A stretch of 64,000 bases of DNA, from NCBI GenBank assembly GCA_914767715.1, contig OU612074.1:12138062-12202061 (forward strand). Direction: 5' to 3'. Source of the DNA: Membranipora membranacea. Lineage: Eukaryota; Bryozoa; Gymnolaemata; Cheilostomatida; Membraniporidae. The translations under genes were made by a program, and so were the position numbers. The notes below the pieces were generated by a model. It was not told where the DNA came from. It made no database searches and saw only the letters and a program-made list of their open reading frames with translations. Positions 36,961-48,488 of the stretch are shown piece by piece (the first letter of the stretch is position 1; each line of letters opens with the position of its first letter).

Positions 36961-37080
36961 TCACAGCCAGCCGTAGATCGCGGCCGTAGTCGGTTGTTAA
37001 GGGGATGGCCACCCACCCCCTTAACGACCGCCTACAGACGCGATCGCCATCCCGAACGCTTTTAAGGGCTGGCTGTGCTA
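36961..37080. repeat. GC-rich stem-loop element
   Basis: The outer arms CACAGCCAGCC and GGCTGGCTGTG pair, and the inner arms GGTTGTTAAGGGGATGG and CCACCCCCTTAACGACC pair with few mismatches. The GC content contrasts sharply with the flanks. Probably a small foldback element; the two antiparallel ORFs across it are not genes. Confidence 0.6.
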
Positions 37081-37374
37081 CAAGTGAGAATCAAATATCT
37101 ATTTTAATATTAATTATCAGATTTTGCTCAGTATTATTTTCATATTGTTCCATATTGGTTCCAATTACAGTATTTCAGTATTACAGTATTCCAGTACAGT
37201 ATTATGATTTCTGCAAAAAGAAACAACTCCATTATTTAATAACAACTATTCAATAAGCGAATATGTTTGACATATGGTCCAAATAAATAGAAATATGAAT
37301 TAGTGAAAGCTTCCACAGTGCAGATAATTTGCATGGATGATTGCCTTTTTTACAGATCACAATTTTTTTGTTAT

Positions 37375-37380
37375 TTTATT
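37375..37380 (-). terminator. Candidate poly(A) signal of the ankyrin-caspase gene
   Basis: TTTATT on the plus strand reads AATAAA on the minus strand, about 450 bp past the stop at 37830. Nearer candidates are absent or weaker. Confidence 0.3.
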
Positions 37381-37829
37381 ATCAATTGAGCGCAGCCCGT
37401 ACATTATCACACTTCAAGACATTTACAAGTCAATTACAGAGAATAAAATAAAATAATACCATAAAAACCACAAATAAAAACTTAAAATTAGCAAGTGAGA
37501 GATTTAGATTCTAACAGAGAGATTACATCTGGCAGGGTAGTCCTCCGCAAATGTGTTATGTAATGAGTAGAACTAATTGATTTATCGATCTATCCGAACC
37601 AGTTCGGCAACACATCACAACCTGGTCTTAGGGTACAGCATAACAAGCATAGCTACGCCTGAAAATCTGAAAGTATTTGCCACTCCCCTTTTGATATGAT
37701 GTTCATTGAATATTATAAAACAAATATAATATAATATTATACATATCATAACATAACAATAACATAATATAATATAATTTAAAAAAAGTTATCTCATTCA
37801 CACACACATAGTCGCTTAAACAGCCAGCT

Positions 37830-40816
37830 TCAGTCTTGTGTAACAGAATGATTAATGGCAGGTGGAAGTATGAGAGTTTTATCTAGAGTCATCCTGAATT
37901 CAGGACACTGTTCTCTGCAGGCTGGATCTGTTACAGCATGTATATACATACTACAGATATCCTTCTTACCATCAGCCTCTCTGAACTCATTAGCGATGGC
38001 TCCTGTAAATGCCCCTCTGTATGCTAAACCGCCTGTTACTGTGGCCATTAGGAGTGCTGTGTGACGTCTTCTCAGAACTATGTGTTTGTTCTGATGGGGG
38101 TCAAGTACACTGCTGGGTGTTGCTGGGTCTGACTCACAGTCGTCTGCAGGTGGCAGCATACCGTGTGTAGAGAACACTTGACAAGCCTGAATAACCATTA
38201 TCTGAAACAGTAAAGATATATATAATAGGTGGGGTCATTGCAAGAGTATCCGGAAGGTTTTTGTTTGGAACTACTCATTACTCTTAGCTTCGGCTGTTTT
38301 TTAGAGTACACCGACAACTTTATATGGTGTATCAGGTGAAGAGAAGATGACTCTCTATTTTAAAACTTGTCGTACAATTCTAGCAGAACAAATTGAGTAC
38401 ACTAGATAGTTCATGATATATTTTGTCTCTACTATTCCCATATCGTCTAGGAATTAGCAATAACCAGGAGTGTCTGAGAATACTACATTAATGTTCTATA
38501 TTTTACACTTGGCCTTCAATATTGATTCAAGAGAATTGCATTGTGGGTTATGTAGGTACAAATATACAAAAGGTTTTGGGTAACAATATATCTGAATTTG
38601 GCTATGATGAGACTCAGATTTCAAGGCAGTTCACTTAATTCAAACCTCTGGGATGACAAAAATTTATCTTAAGTAAGCAGAGTCTGAATTAAGTGACATG
38701 ATTTGGTGGAAGGGACCAAATTTCCTTGCTTGGCTGAATTAACAGGAGTTCTGGAGTACAGTGTAGTATAGTAAGGTATTCTTACAAGTGGTATAGATTC
38801 AGGCAGAGTGTAGGTGAACTGGTGAAGAATATCATTAACTGCAATCTCTTCTCCTCCTTGTCCCTTCAGTACACCTCTAGAGCCATGGGACATCAAACAC
38901 ACAATCAACAGTGAGCAGTCACCGACAATTCTATCCATAGCACTGTCAATCATACACTGAAGTTCCCTAGCCTCATACCACTCCATTTTCATCACCTCAC
39001 AACCCTCTGCCTCCAAAGCCTGCTCCAGATCATCTGCTTCTGCTGCTGCTCCAGACCTGTTAGCAGAGCTGAACAGTATCAGTCCGTATCTCTTACTTTT
39101 CACTTGCATGTATGGGACGATGTACTGTGCGCTGAGAGGAGACAACACCTGTATCTGATCTACAGTTAGAGACTCTGTCTCTGTGATGTTCTGTATCTGA
39201 GTGATCTGATCTATAAAATAGAAGGTAAAGGTCAGATGATCACAATCAGTGTAACCTGGTTAATTCAGACCGTATATTTCAGAAACTCAGACAGGAAAAA
39301 TTGGTGCCTTCGGCCTTTAGCAAGATATCAATGCATTCTAATGACACTTAATTTAGACTCTGATTAATAAGCTGCACTGTATTTCATTCTGTTGGTTTAT
39401 ATCACTGATGTTTAAAATTCTGTGCGATGAGTAACAGACTCATGACTGCATGCTGAACAAAGAAGTATTCTATTGCAGGGCCGTAGTTTAGAAACAATGG
39501 TAGGGGAGGCAAATGTCCAAAGCATCACCAGGAGGGGTGCTGTAAGCTCCTCCCCAAGCAATTTAAGGCGTATAATTAGCAATGGAAATCCCAGAGGAGC
39601 CATTTATATATTATTCTTATACACTCAATTAGCGTTTTTGGGCCACTGTATTAAGCTTTCTAGGGGAACCAGTGACTCCCTGCCTTCCCTAGAACTACGA
39701 TCCTGTATTGATAATGGTGGTCACCACTATTAAAAGGTAATTTGTCAATAACTTGGATCAAATCAATTTAGGTCATTTCAGAACACCATTCATGCATAGC
39801 TGCTGTGGCTCATTTATTGAACATTGAAAGCTATGCAAACATAATCTCTGCACCAAATGCACCAATGCATTGCATAAGACACAATTTTACAAATATTATC
39901 AACTCAAAAAATTAGAGTCCCTCCTAGGAAATAGTAGCCTACCTTTTCGATCAGTTTCACGTAGAGCCTTTTGAGTTTTTGCAGTAGCCCTAAAATCATT
40001 GATCCACCTGGTGGCTTGTCTGAATTTGTCTTCATCATAAATATATGCCAAATCTAATGGTGGTTGAGGGGTGGAGAGTAACTCCAGCCAATCATCATTA
40101 GTTACACTGTCTCTTATTGCTTGCATTGGTTGGTCATCATTCCAATATGCTGCTATGTGTAGAGTTGTATATCCTCTACGAGACTTCAACTGTACAAGAT
40201 CAATCCACTGCTGCTCTGTTACCGATTCCTGTATTATATTCAAGGTATGAGTGAAACCATTCAGTACTATACAGTGTAGTGGATTACAACCATGATAGTC
40301 CATGATCTGCAGTAGAGCGTACCTCATATCCTGATTAACACTCTCCATAATCAACCTCACTGAGTCCTTGTGACCATCGTAGATACAAGCTACTTGGAGA
40401 GGTGTCCATTTGAGCCAGTTGTTCTTCTTAAGCAGAAGTTGGTAACTTTCCTCTTCATTTACACAGTCCAGTATCAGCTTCATCAAATCAATTCGTTTGT
40501 AATACCCACAATAATGCAGCGCTGTGGAGCCGGCAGTATCCTCAAGACTGAACAGTCTCATCAAGTGATCATGTGAAATGCACATAAATATGACCTCAAA
40601 CATCTCAGCAGCTGTATCTCGGATAGCATGTTTCCAGATTAGTGGCTGGACACTCAAAAGCTGAGCAATCTGCTGATTTACTCTCGGTACATCGTCTTGG
40701 TTATAATTGAGTTCATGCACGAGGTGATACTCTAGTCCAGTCTGATCATAGTAGAGTTGATTATCGTGTCCCAACCACACTGGGTACTGCATTGTTACTG
40801 GTGCTCCCTCTGCCAT
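37830..40816 (-). CDS. Ankyrin-repeat caspase-like protein, 556 aa
   Basis: Three exons with continuous phase: 40816-39943, 39210-38786, 38201-37830. I start at ATG 40816 (MAEGAPVTMQYPV); the frame upstream has no other ATG. Residues ~90-270 contain four or five ankyrin-like repeats (GSTALHYCGYY, WTPLQVACIYDGH, CNPLHCIVLNG, YTTLHIAAYWN). Exon 2 carries a caspase large-subunit fold with the catalytic His in CLMSHGSRG (~His400). Exon 3 carries the Cys pentapeptide as QACQV (~Cys440; the family norm is QAC[RQG]G). A small-subunit-like region follows, with AYRGAFTGAIANEF in the place of the SWR...GSWF segment. Ankyrin at the N-terminus instead of CARD or DED is unusual. It is probably a cytosolic protease triggered through the ankyrin region. 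The altered pentapeptide makes activity uncertain. Confidence 0.88.
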
Positions 40817-40849
40817 TATTACCGATGATCTGAATGAACTGAACAAACA

Positions 40850-42409
40850 TGCCTCGATGGAAATGGAGCTATCCAGTTACTCATAGAAAAAAATGGATTT
40901 TCCCTATACGACCCAATAACAACCTTGACTACAGTAAAGTGATAGAAAAACCAAATTAAAGATATGTTACCATGTCAACCATCATAATTGTTATTTGATG
41001 TAATGTGATGTGATTGGTACACAGGACCATCTGTATGGAGTAGAAGGCTAATACCAATATAGTATATTTAAACATACAAACAGATTAGGATTAATGAGCC
41101 ATTTCATTGCATAACGCACCTGTCAGCTGATATAAAGTTATGAAAATTTCAGGTTTTCTCTTTTTTGGAGAAGGTGGAAAACATTGTCCGGGTTTTCCAG
41201 AAAAGGCGGAAAAAGGTTTTTCACCTTGAATTTGGTGATGGCGATAAGAAAAGTAACACATTTAGAATCACGGAAAATATTGTTCACCTAAAAAATTTAG
41301 TTTTATTCAGTTCATAATTTCTCTTTCTTAAACAAAATATTGCACCAGGGATGAGATTTTGGAAAACCCAGAAAAGTGTTTTCAGCCTTTGGATATTTAT
41401 CTTGATGAAAGCTTGAATGGAGAGAATTGCAGCGCTCAGATGAAACAGTAGACTTTGTACTCCAAGTTTATATTGTGCATAATCCGCAACACCAAAGCAA
41501 CACCAAAGCAACACCAAAGGGTCAGATTGGAAAGAGTGTTCATATAGTTATGTTACCACGATTAGAGAGAAGATAACTCCTGTCATAGAGAAACCCTAAC
41601 TGTCGACAACACTGAAAAAAGTTATGGAGATAATCCCACTGGATTTGGATTTTGTGTTGTTATAGAGAAATATCAAAATGAGTAAGTTTGCTAGGAAGAT
41701 GTGTACTGGGAGAAAGCAAAGATTTATTGTTCTGCTCAATGAACGCATGTTGAATTATGATGGTGGTTCAAATAATTTTCTGTCCTGACTGACTGACTGA
41801 CTGTATGTTTGCAGCTATAAAAACATAATTATGTTCTTTGAATAATCTTAAAGCAAGGAGGCCCGCGGATCAGCATATTCAAATTATAACATTAGTCATG
41901 ACATTGGTTACATCCTTTCAGCGTAAATTATGTCAATCGGCTGGAAATGTGTTAATAAGCATTTTATGATTCACTAGGAGGGTTGCGGTAGTCTTTGATG
42001 AATGGATTGGTGAACGCTCGAACAAAAAAAAATTCTCATTTTTAAATTTTGCTGCCTTTTCCGTGTACTCTGCTAACTGGAGGTCTCAATGTGTTTATGA
42101 CTATATTGATTGTTTTGTGGTGAGAGGCTCACAGTGGCCATAAGAGACAATAACCATTGAGGTATTTTGAAACTGCAGTATGTTAAAAATATACAAGTCT
42201 TTATTCACATTCAGCCTGGAGTCTTCTCATTTCAGCATATTTCAGGCAAGGTAACGGCTTATAACATTGAAAGGAGAAGAGTTGTTGTAGTTAAATTCTT
42301 CATCATGAAACAAGAGATGTTGACAAAATGAATCTTCTGTCAAGTCATTAATATCAGGGCCTGAGAGGGCCTTTTCCTTTTATGTAAAATACCGGTGTAA
42401 AAAAGAAAG
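40850..42409. other. Intergenic between divergent genes; no gene seen
   Basis: It separates the minus-strand caspase-like gene from plus-strand member D. It has a small tandem repeat (CAACACCAAAG units, about 41490-41520) and a GACT run near 41785. No domain-bearing ORF. Confidence 0.4.
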
Positions 42410-42660
42410 CTTATCAATCAGTCCGCAGGTTTGTTTGTGCGGTCAAATTGCCGTGTACAATGTCGCCCTCTCCATCCAATCATGTATTAATTGGCAACAT
42501 ATATCGGAAGAGTACTTTGCACAGGGCAAAATCCGCTGAGAAATCACATCTGCTATGACCTGCACGCCATATTAAAGGTTATAGAATACGTGTAGTAGTT
42601 ATACAACAATAGTTATATGATACAATTTATGACACATTCGGCATAAACTGAAGCAAAACG
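42410..42660 (+). promoter_or_regulatory. Conserved upstream region of member D
   Basis: About 250 bp immediately upstream of the D start is shared with the region upstream of E (61405-61649) and, more weakly, with 46260-46444. Shared blocks are TATCAATCAG, TTGGCAACATATA/CGGCAACAAATA, CGGAAGA and GAAGCAAAA just before the ATG. The promoter was duplicated with the gene and may be under constraint. Confidence 0.55.
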
Positions 42661-43765
42661 ATGGATGAGAACATCAAACGCTCGCAAGTTAAGAATGCTG
42701 TCATATATACAGTACTGACACTGACGGTGATACTGCTGATTGCAGAGACATCGTTTGTAGTCTGGTTGTTCTGCACAGATAGAGTCAACCTGGATAACCA
42801 AATTGTTCCAGTGTGTACAGAACCGATGCACGCACAACAGGTGAGACTGTTTTATATGAAACTAGCCTTAACCGAGTCGCTATCATTTGGAAATATGACA
42901 TCTTCTATTTTGATTTTGTGGTAGGCGTTCAGCGGGTTGCAGATAGGTCAGACTTCCCGTTAGTCTTTTTTTTTCTTTCCTTATACGCTAGGTTCTACGA
43001 CCGCCCTATTCAAGTTAGTGTGGCTTTTGTGAGGTCGTGACCCTATACTGTTACCCTCCTTAGCTTGGCTGCACTTTGTCAGCAGGGCAGAGTTGGATCT
43101 TTACACAGCATGTTGGGGGGTTGTGCTAACACACAGTGGACCTCTTGCATATATGGCCCTGCATTATATTCATCGATTCAAACATAGCAATCTTCTCGAA
43201 AAAATGTTGATTTAACGAATCTGAATAATACCGAATTTAAGTTTCTTCTTAAACATAATTATTGATATTTCGATATGTCTATAAAATGAATTGAATCAAT
43301 AATAAAAATATTGTGAATAGAAAAATAGCTGAGTACAATAAAAAACTTCATTGTGTAGGGTAGCCTAAATGGTGCAGTTCTTAAAAAAATGCGCCAAACT
43401 CAACGGAAAGGAGTAGGACCAGAACAAAATTAATCCGTTGTAGCTCTCACCATGTGGATACAATCGGTCCAACGAAAATGTTTTACTAATACACTATCCT
43501 CATGTCTAATTGCTAATATGGAGTTGAAGCTTAAAAAATTGCACAACTTGACAAAAGAGTGAGTTTATATAATAAAAGACTTGAAACAACACAACAGTGA
43601 ACAAAGTGTGGATGATATATAAAGCTGTTGGAACACAATGATACTTTATAGTTTTAGGACGAGTGGCTACAATTTGAAAGACGAAAGATTGATTTACAAA
43701 ACTTGGAAGCAGTAGGACAAAGCATGGCTGGTAAATGCAGCTTTAGCTGTTCAACAAAATGCTGA
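42661..43765 (+). CDS. Small type II membrane protein with C-x3-C-x3-C, member D (95 aa)
   Basis: Two coding exons in phase 0: 42661-42840 (60 codons, CAG|GTGAGA) and 43658-43765 (35 codons plus TGA, acceptor TTATAGTTTTAG). The N-terminus is basic (MDENIKRSQVKN), with one helix (~13-36) carrying Glu29, then W35-L-F-C38-T-D-R41. The terminal exon has a dibasic site (QFERRKID) and ends with KCSFSCSTKC, the C-x3-C-x3-C motif at the very C-terminus. The middle exon present in A-C appears to be missing. The stop is followed 6 nt later by a donor (AAG|GTTAGT) that would splice to a 3' UTR exon at 44548, an arrangement shared with E. No role is known. Confidence 0.7.
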
Positions 43766-44547
43766 TAGCAAGGTTAGTAAGGTGTTATACCCGTGAGTGA
43801 AGGTCAGTGTGGTAATTTTGGCGCCCCCTCCCCTGACTCTGGTCTGGGAGCTAGCTGGTAAATGCTGCATGTGACCTTAATCAGTGTATTGGTATGATAT
43901 CTTAATGTGATCCAGGGGCTGACAGTGTTGGTTATAATAGCTGTTTGGTGCTGTTTAGTGCTGATTTCTAGACTGTGAGTCAACACATTATGCAAACACA
44001 CTACCTCCATCATTACACCTACATTTACAACCTGGGTTTAACCCAATTTTAAGTGACTTGATTTCTTTGACCACTGTCTTAATATTTTTTGTTCACCGCA
44101 GCTGCTCTGGTGTTTTCGCTGTCCTTTTTTAGACAGCCAGATGGACAAAAATATCAACAATTCTTAATCCGCTGTGAAATTTTGAATTTAGAGTTAAAAT
44201 GTTAAAATGTTTAAAAACTTCTATACCCCTTTAAAGGAGCTATTATCGGAGATTTTTAGAAACATGATGTGTTTTTTAAATAATGGTGTAATTTTAGTCC
44301 AATCAAAAATTATATTAGCATTATCTCGGAATTAGGACAAACATTCATTATTGAGTTCATGGGAGAATCAAAACATGCGATAATAAAGTCTATACAATAA
44401 TAGTGAAAACATTAATGTTATACATTTTTTAAATCAGCGTACAGACAATTTTGCCTCCACCTGGACAGGAAAAGACTAATTTCATTTGTTGACTAATACG
44501 TCATAAAAATGTCAAGGTCAACTGATATGTTTTTTTTTTCATTGCAG

Positions 44548-44846
44548 ATTAGAATAGCACAGAACAGTGAAGAAGATATGTAGCTAAATATTGCTTGTTG
44601 ACTGTTTATATCATTGTACTATAGCTTGCCCTGAACTGCAAGTGTCTGAGTATCTGACTTTGAAGGTCGTTTAAAATACTATCTATTTTATCAATCAGGC
44701 CATGAGTACATATACTAAATTTTCAGGGCGGGTCTTGAGCGTTTTGAGGGGTAACTGATTCCAGCGTGACTTATAGAAAAGTAAGCACTGAACACAAAGA
44801 TTAGAACTGCTTGCAGTAATATCGTTGCTTAAAGTCCTGAAATAAA
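44548..44846 (+). other. Predicted 3' UTR (or alternative last) exon of member D
   Basis: An acceptor (TTTTTTTTTCATTGCAG) precedes 44548, and AATAAA is at 44841. The sequence is homologous to 63081-63525 downstream of E. Joined to the stop-containing exon it is 3' UTR. Joined directly to exon 1 it would add IRIAQNSEEDM and stop. Confidence 0.5.
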
Positions 44847-46259
44847 AATAAAAAACTGTTGCTTTGAAACCAGCTTTAAGTAACTAGGCTTCTTGCGTAG
44901 AGACCAGATTAATCATGGTTCAGGTAATTCCCTACCGATTTAAAACAATCAAACCTGGTTTTATCCAGAAGGGTGGGACACCTACCCTCTCTGGTTTGAT
45001 GTTATCCTGAAATATAGACTTCTAGGAGTTATCCTCTTAATATCAATGAATAGACGACTCTGTAATGCTCCATCAACTTTTGAGTGTCGTATTTTTGCTC
45101 ATAAAAAATTTTCGATATGCAGATTAGCAAAACTTGAATCCCAACGCAAATTTGCAGGCTTGGGAGATAACTTGATATACTGTTTATGTCAATAACATAG
45201 ATCTTCAACCGAACAAAAAAGTAATAGATGTGAAACAAGTAAATCAAATCCTAAAAAATGTAAATTGTCAAATCCGATCAATGAAGTAGTGTTTTAGGCA
45301 TCTCTAATTGTATGCTGTTAGATTATAAGGCAAATTGTATTAGGCCTAGGCGACTATACGTTCTCATCTAATTTTGAAGACGATTGATCAGCTGAAATTT
45401 CTTCTGGTCACTAGCTGCTTTAAAAGCGCTGGGGATTAGAGGCATGTCAGTTTCATGGAATAGATAGTTTAAAAGCAAACATCTGCTTTGTACCTTTCAA
45501 ACAGACTGCATGCAATTAGGTAGTTGAGTAAAATAAAAGGGTTTGTTGGAATTAAATAACACACATGGTAATTAGTTCCATTCTCTTGACCTGGCCGGTG
45601 GACTAAATATACCTCAAATAATAATAATCAATGACAACTTATGTAATATGCTCTGTAATACGCTTACTCACACTAAGTGAATACATCGCTACTCAATCTG
45701 TCTGGTTGGCCCTATACTTTATGATGGGGTCTTTTTATAAACAAATCATGAAAAATGACATGAGAAGTACATTTATCACTGTTATTCTTGCACGCTTGCA
45801 CAAAACCTATTATTATGCCGCAACTGTGTTCGAGGGGTGACTACAATTTGTCTGTAAAACGTCAACCATTGGGTTTAGCAGTATGATATTTTCCCAAAAA
45901 CTACTCAAGATATGCATGATATTGATAAAAAAAATTCAATGACACTGCTTCATTCTATGAACTTTGCCAAGAGAAGTTAAATTGCAAAAAACGCCCTTTT
46001 AACCCCCTTTTTCGTGTTTCTTACTTGGATTCGCCCCTTTTTGCCCCATTTGTGAAATGGTACATATGCGTCATCAGAACGGCCATAAAAAACTACACCA
46101 GATACAGTCTTCAATTTCCTCTGTTCAAGACACTTACACAGATGTAATTTTTAGAGCCTTTTATGTATAGCCGCTGCTGGCCTACTAGTCATATCTTGTG
46201 AGGTGAGAAATTATGCCTACCCGAGGAGAATACGGAGGAAAATATTTTTAGCAAATTAT

Positions 46260-46498
46260 ATCAATCAGTCAGTAAGTTCAATCTCGTGGTTAGATTTACC
46301 CATGTATATTGTCTCCTGATCTATCTAATCATATTGGCAACATATACCATAAGGTTAGCTATGTTCAGGCCATCATAAGCTGAGATAGCACATTAAGTAT
46401 TTAGCTGAACATCAAAAGAATTTACACACTATTTGTACTGGGACATGATGAACTATGATATGATAAATATGCTGTCGTATATATGCCGAGAGCAGTAG
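46260..46498 (+). pseudogene. Decayed remnant of a D/E-type gene start
   Basis: The upstream blocks (TATCAATCAGTCAG, ATATTGGCAACATATACC, GCTGAGA) align with the D and E promoters. At 46445 a frame begins ATGATGAACTATGATATG and continues with a match to the D/E codons for NAVIY (ATGCTGTCGTATATA). It hits TAG at 46496 before any transmembrane helix. The rest of the gene is not recognisable nearby. Confidence 0.5.
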
Positions 46499-46499
46499 C

Positions 46500-47010
46500 A
46501 CCACTTGCTGACATTTGCCTATGTCTCTCCGCTTACAGCCGTTTATACTTATCTTTACGCTTCCTGTAATGTATACTCTATTTTATTTGGCAGACAATAT
46601 CTTCCTGGATAGATGTTTTCCAAAAAAACTACGGCAAAGGTTTGGGGAAACAAAAGTGAAAAAATGATAATGTTTTGTGTTTGGAGAATTGATTGGTATA
46701 CCATATTATAATGCATTAACAACATTAGTAATATTAAATAATAAAAGATATTTGAGCAAAATTTTCAGTGAGGGTTTTGAAATATGTCAAGGTTATATCA
46801 AGGCTAAGGTTAGTACTCTTTGTCCACCTTCATTCAAATGTCTTGCCTTATTTTACAGATCGGCGTTAGCATGCATGTATAAGAAAATACGCAGATAAAT
46901 AAAGCCACAGTAATTTTTTTAATTATAGGCTACATCCATTTTTTTCTAATTTTGAATTTTATCAGTCAAATTCGTCAAGTTTGATCTGGATCAACATCAT
47001 AATACTGTCT
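46500..47010. other. No supported gene
   Basis: AT-rich. The open frame 46677-46898 lacks family features or splice logic. Confidence 0.35.
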
Positions 47011-47090
47011 GAGGTGCCCCCTCCCTGAGGTCTCCCCTCCCTGAGGACCCCCCTCCCTGAGGTCCCCCCTCCCTGAGGTCCCCCTCCCTA
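47011..47090 (+). repeat. Minisatellite, about 18-bp unit, 5 copies
   Basis: CCCTCCCTGAGGTCCCCC-type units repeat in tandem with small changes, ending at CCCTCCCTAG. It is C-rich on the plus strand, G-rich on the minus. Confidence 0.8.
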
Positions 47091-47893
47091 GTTTTAAACT
47101 GAGTCCTCCGTTAATCAGATACATTGACTCCTAACGGATTATCTGCATTGGTGTGACAAGAAATATTGATGCAATTCAGAGGTAAATAATTAAATTTTCC
47201 AAGTTTGAAAGTTTGTATTATTGTCCTTTTTGAAAATCCGTCCTAATTGCTGGTCGATTGTGAAATGAAGGCAAAGAATCAAAAAAACCTAAACATAAAA
47301 AGTCTAAGATGATTCAGTGGAAGAAAAGTAATATTTTGGAATGAAATTCAAATGAGTTGGTATGTGTGTGTTTATACAAACATCTTTGTGACCAACTCGA
47401 CTCAACTCAATGCACAGCAACTCCTCCATCTGGCCTCAATCTATGGCTTCTTCATTTAATTATTCACGTTCGATCAGCCAGCTGAATTGACCAGCAGCAT
47501 TGCATAAAATTAATAATGTCAATTGTAAGATGTCCTAAAACAAAGGTGATACCCCCAAACTCAATGCACAATTTACAATCCTAGATTCTAAGGCTAACCA
47601 AAATGCTGTTCAATAAAGCTGATGAATAGCACACTGCCTTCGTAAACTATTGAACAGCGTAGTAAGAAGGGGAATCCCCATTACTGAACTAATCAGTTAC
47701 AAAGCCGTGGCTTCTCAGTATTTATAGATGGTAGTAGTAGTGTTAAGTAGTTTTGTGGCTTGACAAGTTTATTTATTAATGCTCAGTGGTAAGTTGTTGT
47801 TGCTGATAAACTAGCTAGGCTATAATACAGGCTGATTTGAGTTGTTGGAGCATACAAAACAGGTATAATATTATCAACTTTATTGCTATTCAA

Positions 47894-48101
47894 GACCCCT
47901 TTAAGGGCAAATGAGAATATGCTTACAGTATATATAAGATTTATCACATCTATTTAGCGCACTCCTGTACAAGGTAGGAGTGGGCAAGCTAGGCTATTGT
48001 CCGGAGAGCTCACCTCCTTTAGCAGCATGGGTAGTGACCGGGATTCGAACCTGCTACTTTCAGATTGAGAGGCTCGAATCCTGACCACTACGCCACCCTG
48101 C
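47894..48101 (-). mobile_element. tRNA-derived SINE, copy 2
   Basis: Read on the minus strand, it starts CAGGGTGGCGTAGTGGTCAG (A box) with B box GCAGGTTCGAATCCCGG. It has the same body as 6173-6409 (GGAGGTGAGCTCTCCGG, CTAGCTTGCCCAC, TGCGCTAA) and an end hairpin near CCCTTAAAGGGG. Confidence 0.8.
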
Positions 48102-48488
48102 CTGTGTTAGCTTAGCCTTGTCACCTTGGTCACATCAATGAAGGAGAGGAAATTCATTGGTCACAGGGCTAGTTTTTTGTTTTGGAGGTTACCCCCAAAA
48201 CAACAAAGGAGCCACATAACAAGGCTGGTGTTAGCTGTTGTGCACAAGGCCCAAAACACTACATAATTTCTGTCTGTTGATATAATTGATAGGCATTCAT
48301 TCTGTGAAGGTAGTCAGTGGAGAGATGCATTCTCTAAGTTCGGCGCTAATAGGAAATTATCATCACTTTAAACCAAAAAATAGACATGGCAGTGCAGCAG
48401 ACTTTCAGTTTTGCTACAATCATGACCATTGTTTGCAACCATATGTAACCCTCATTTGTAGATAAAGCTGTAACTTACCCTCATAACC

